Assembly (NCBI GenBank): GCA_963660495.1
Contig: CAVKYO010000007.1
Coordinates: forward strand, 1-14,943
Length of the DNA stretch: 14,943 nucleotides
Source: CAG-877 sp963660495
GTDB lineage: Bacteria; Bacillota_I; Bacilli_A; RF39; UBA660
Reading direction: 5' to 3'
Shown: piece after piece, positions 14,496 to 14,943 of the stretch
Layout of the letters: each line of letters opens with the position of its first letter
Position numbering within the stretch: position 1 is the stretch's first letter
The notes under the pieces: model-generated
Seen by the model: the letters and a program-made list of their open reading frames with translations, nothing else
Told to the model about the DNA's origin: nothing
Databases searched by the model: none
Translations under genes and position numbers: made by a program

Positions 14496-14943
<448 letters not shown>

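Overview
This window is from a very AT-rich genome that uses AGGAGG-type ribosome sites, TTGACA/TATAAT-type promoters and a sortase-anchored surface. That points to a low-GC Bacillota lineage, perhaps a gut Bacilli/RF39-type or Erysipelotrichia-type organism. The lineage is inference. TGA is used as a real stop (sortase and cysteine-peptidase genes) and Trp is TGG, so the code is standard rather than the mycoplasma one. I see no rRNA, tRNA, CRISPR array or insertion sequence.

Layout. (1) 122-3353: an S41 (CtpA-type) membrane protease converges on a minus-strand pair, a thioester/SpaA-domain surface protein followed by an overlapping sortase. (2) 3557-5942: formate-tetrahydrofolate ligase converges on a membrane-anchored protein with two Ig-like repeats. 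(3) 6072-7382: a two-gene NfeD/slipin (SPFH) membrane operon. (4) 7459-8133: a gene I cannot identify. (5) 8150-10721: a minus-strand run of DUF1294 membrane protein, C39-like cysteine peptidase and YhcC-type radical SAM protein. (6) 10803-14428: a VanY-type D,D-carboxypeptidase and a GH31-family glycosidase. (7) 14496 to the window end: the start of a von Willebrand factor A (vWA) surface protein.

Much of the content concerns the cell envelope: an S41 protease, a D,D-carboxypeptidase, a membrane-tethered cysteine peptidase, an NfeD/SPFH microdomain pair, a sortase with a thioester adhesin, and a vWA adhesin-like protein. The three convergent gene pairs each have one A/T-flanked hairpin overlapping coding ends. 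Most genes also have a good -10 hexamer only about 17-30 nt before the start codon, so leaders are very short.

The most notable element is a perfect run of ten AGAC tetranucleotides (14529-14568) inside the 5' coding region of the vWA gene, upstream of its signal/anchor segment. At ten copies the frame is open. By direct reading, nine or eleven copies would give a stop within a few codons. This is the classic architecture of a slipped-strand phase-variable surface-protein switch. Other oddities are a GH31 protein that keeps its nucleophile but has Ser where the acid/base Asp normally lies, a sortase with Gln at the usual catalytic Arg position, and a thioester adhesin with a non-canonical, tail-less sorting signal.
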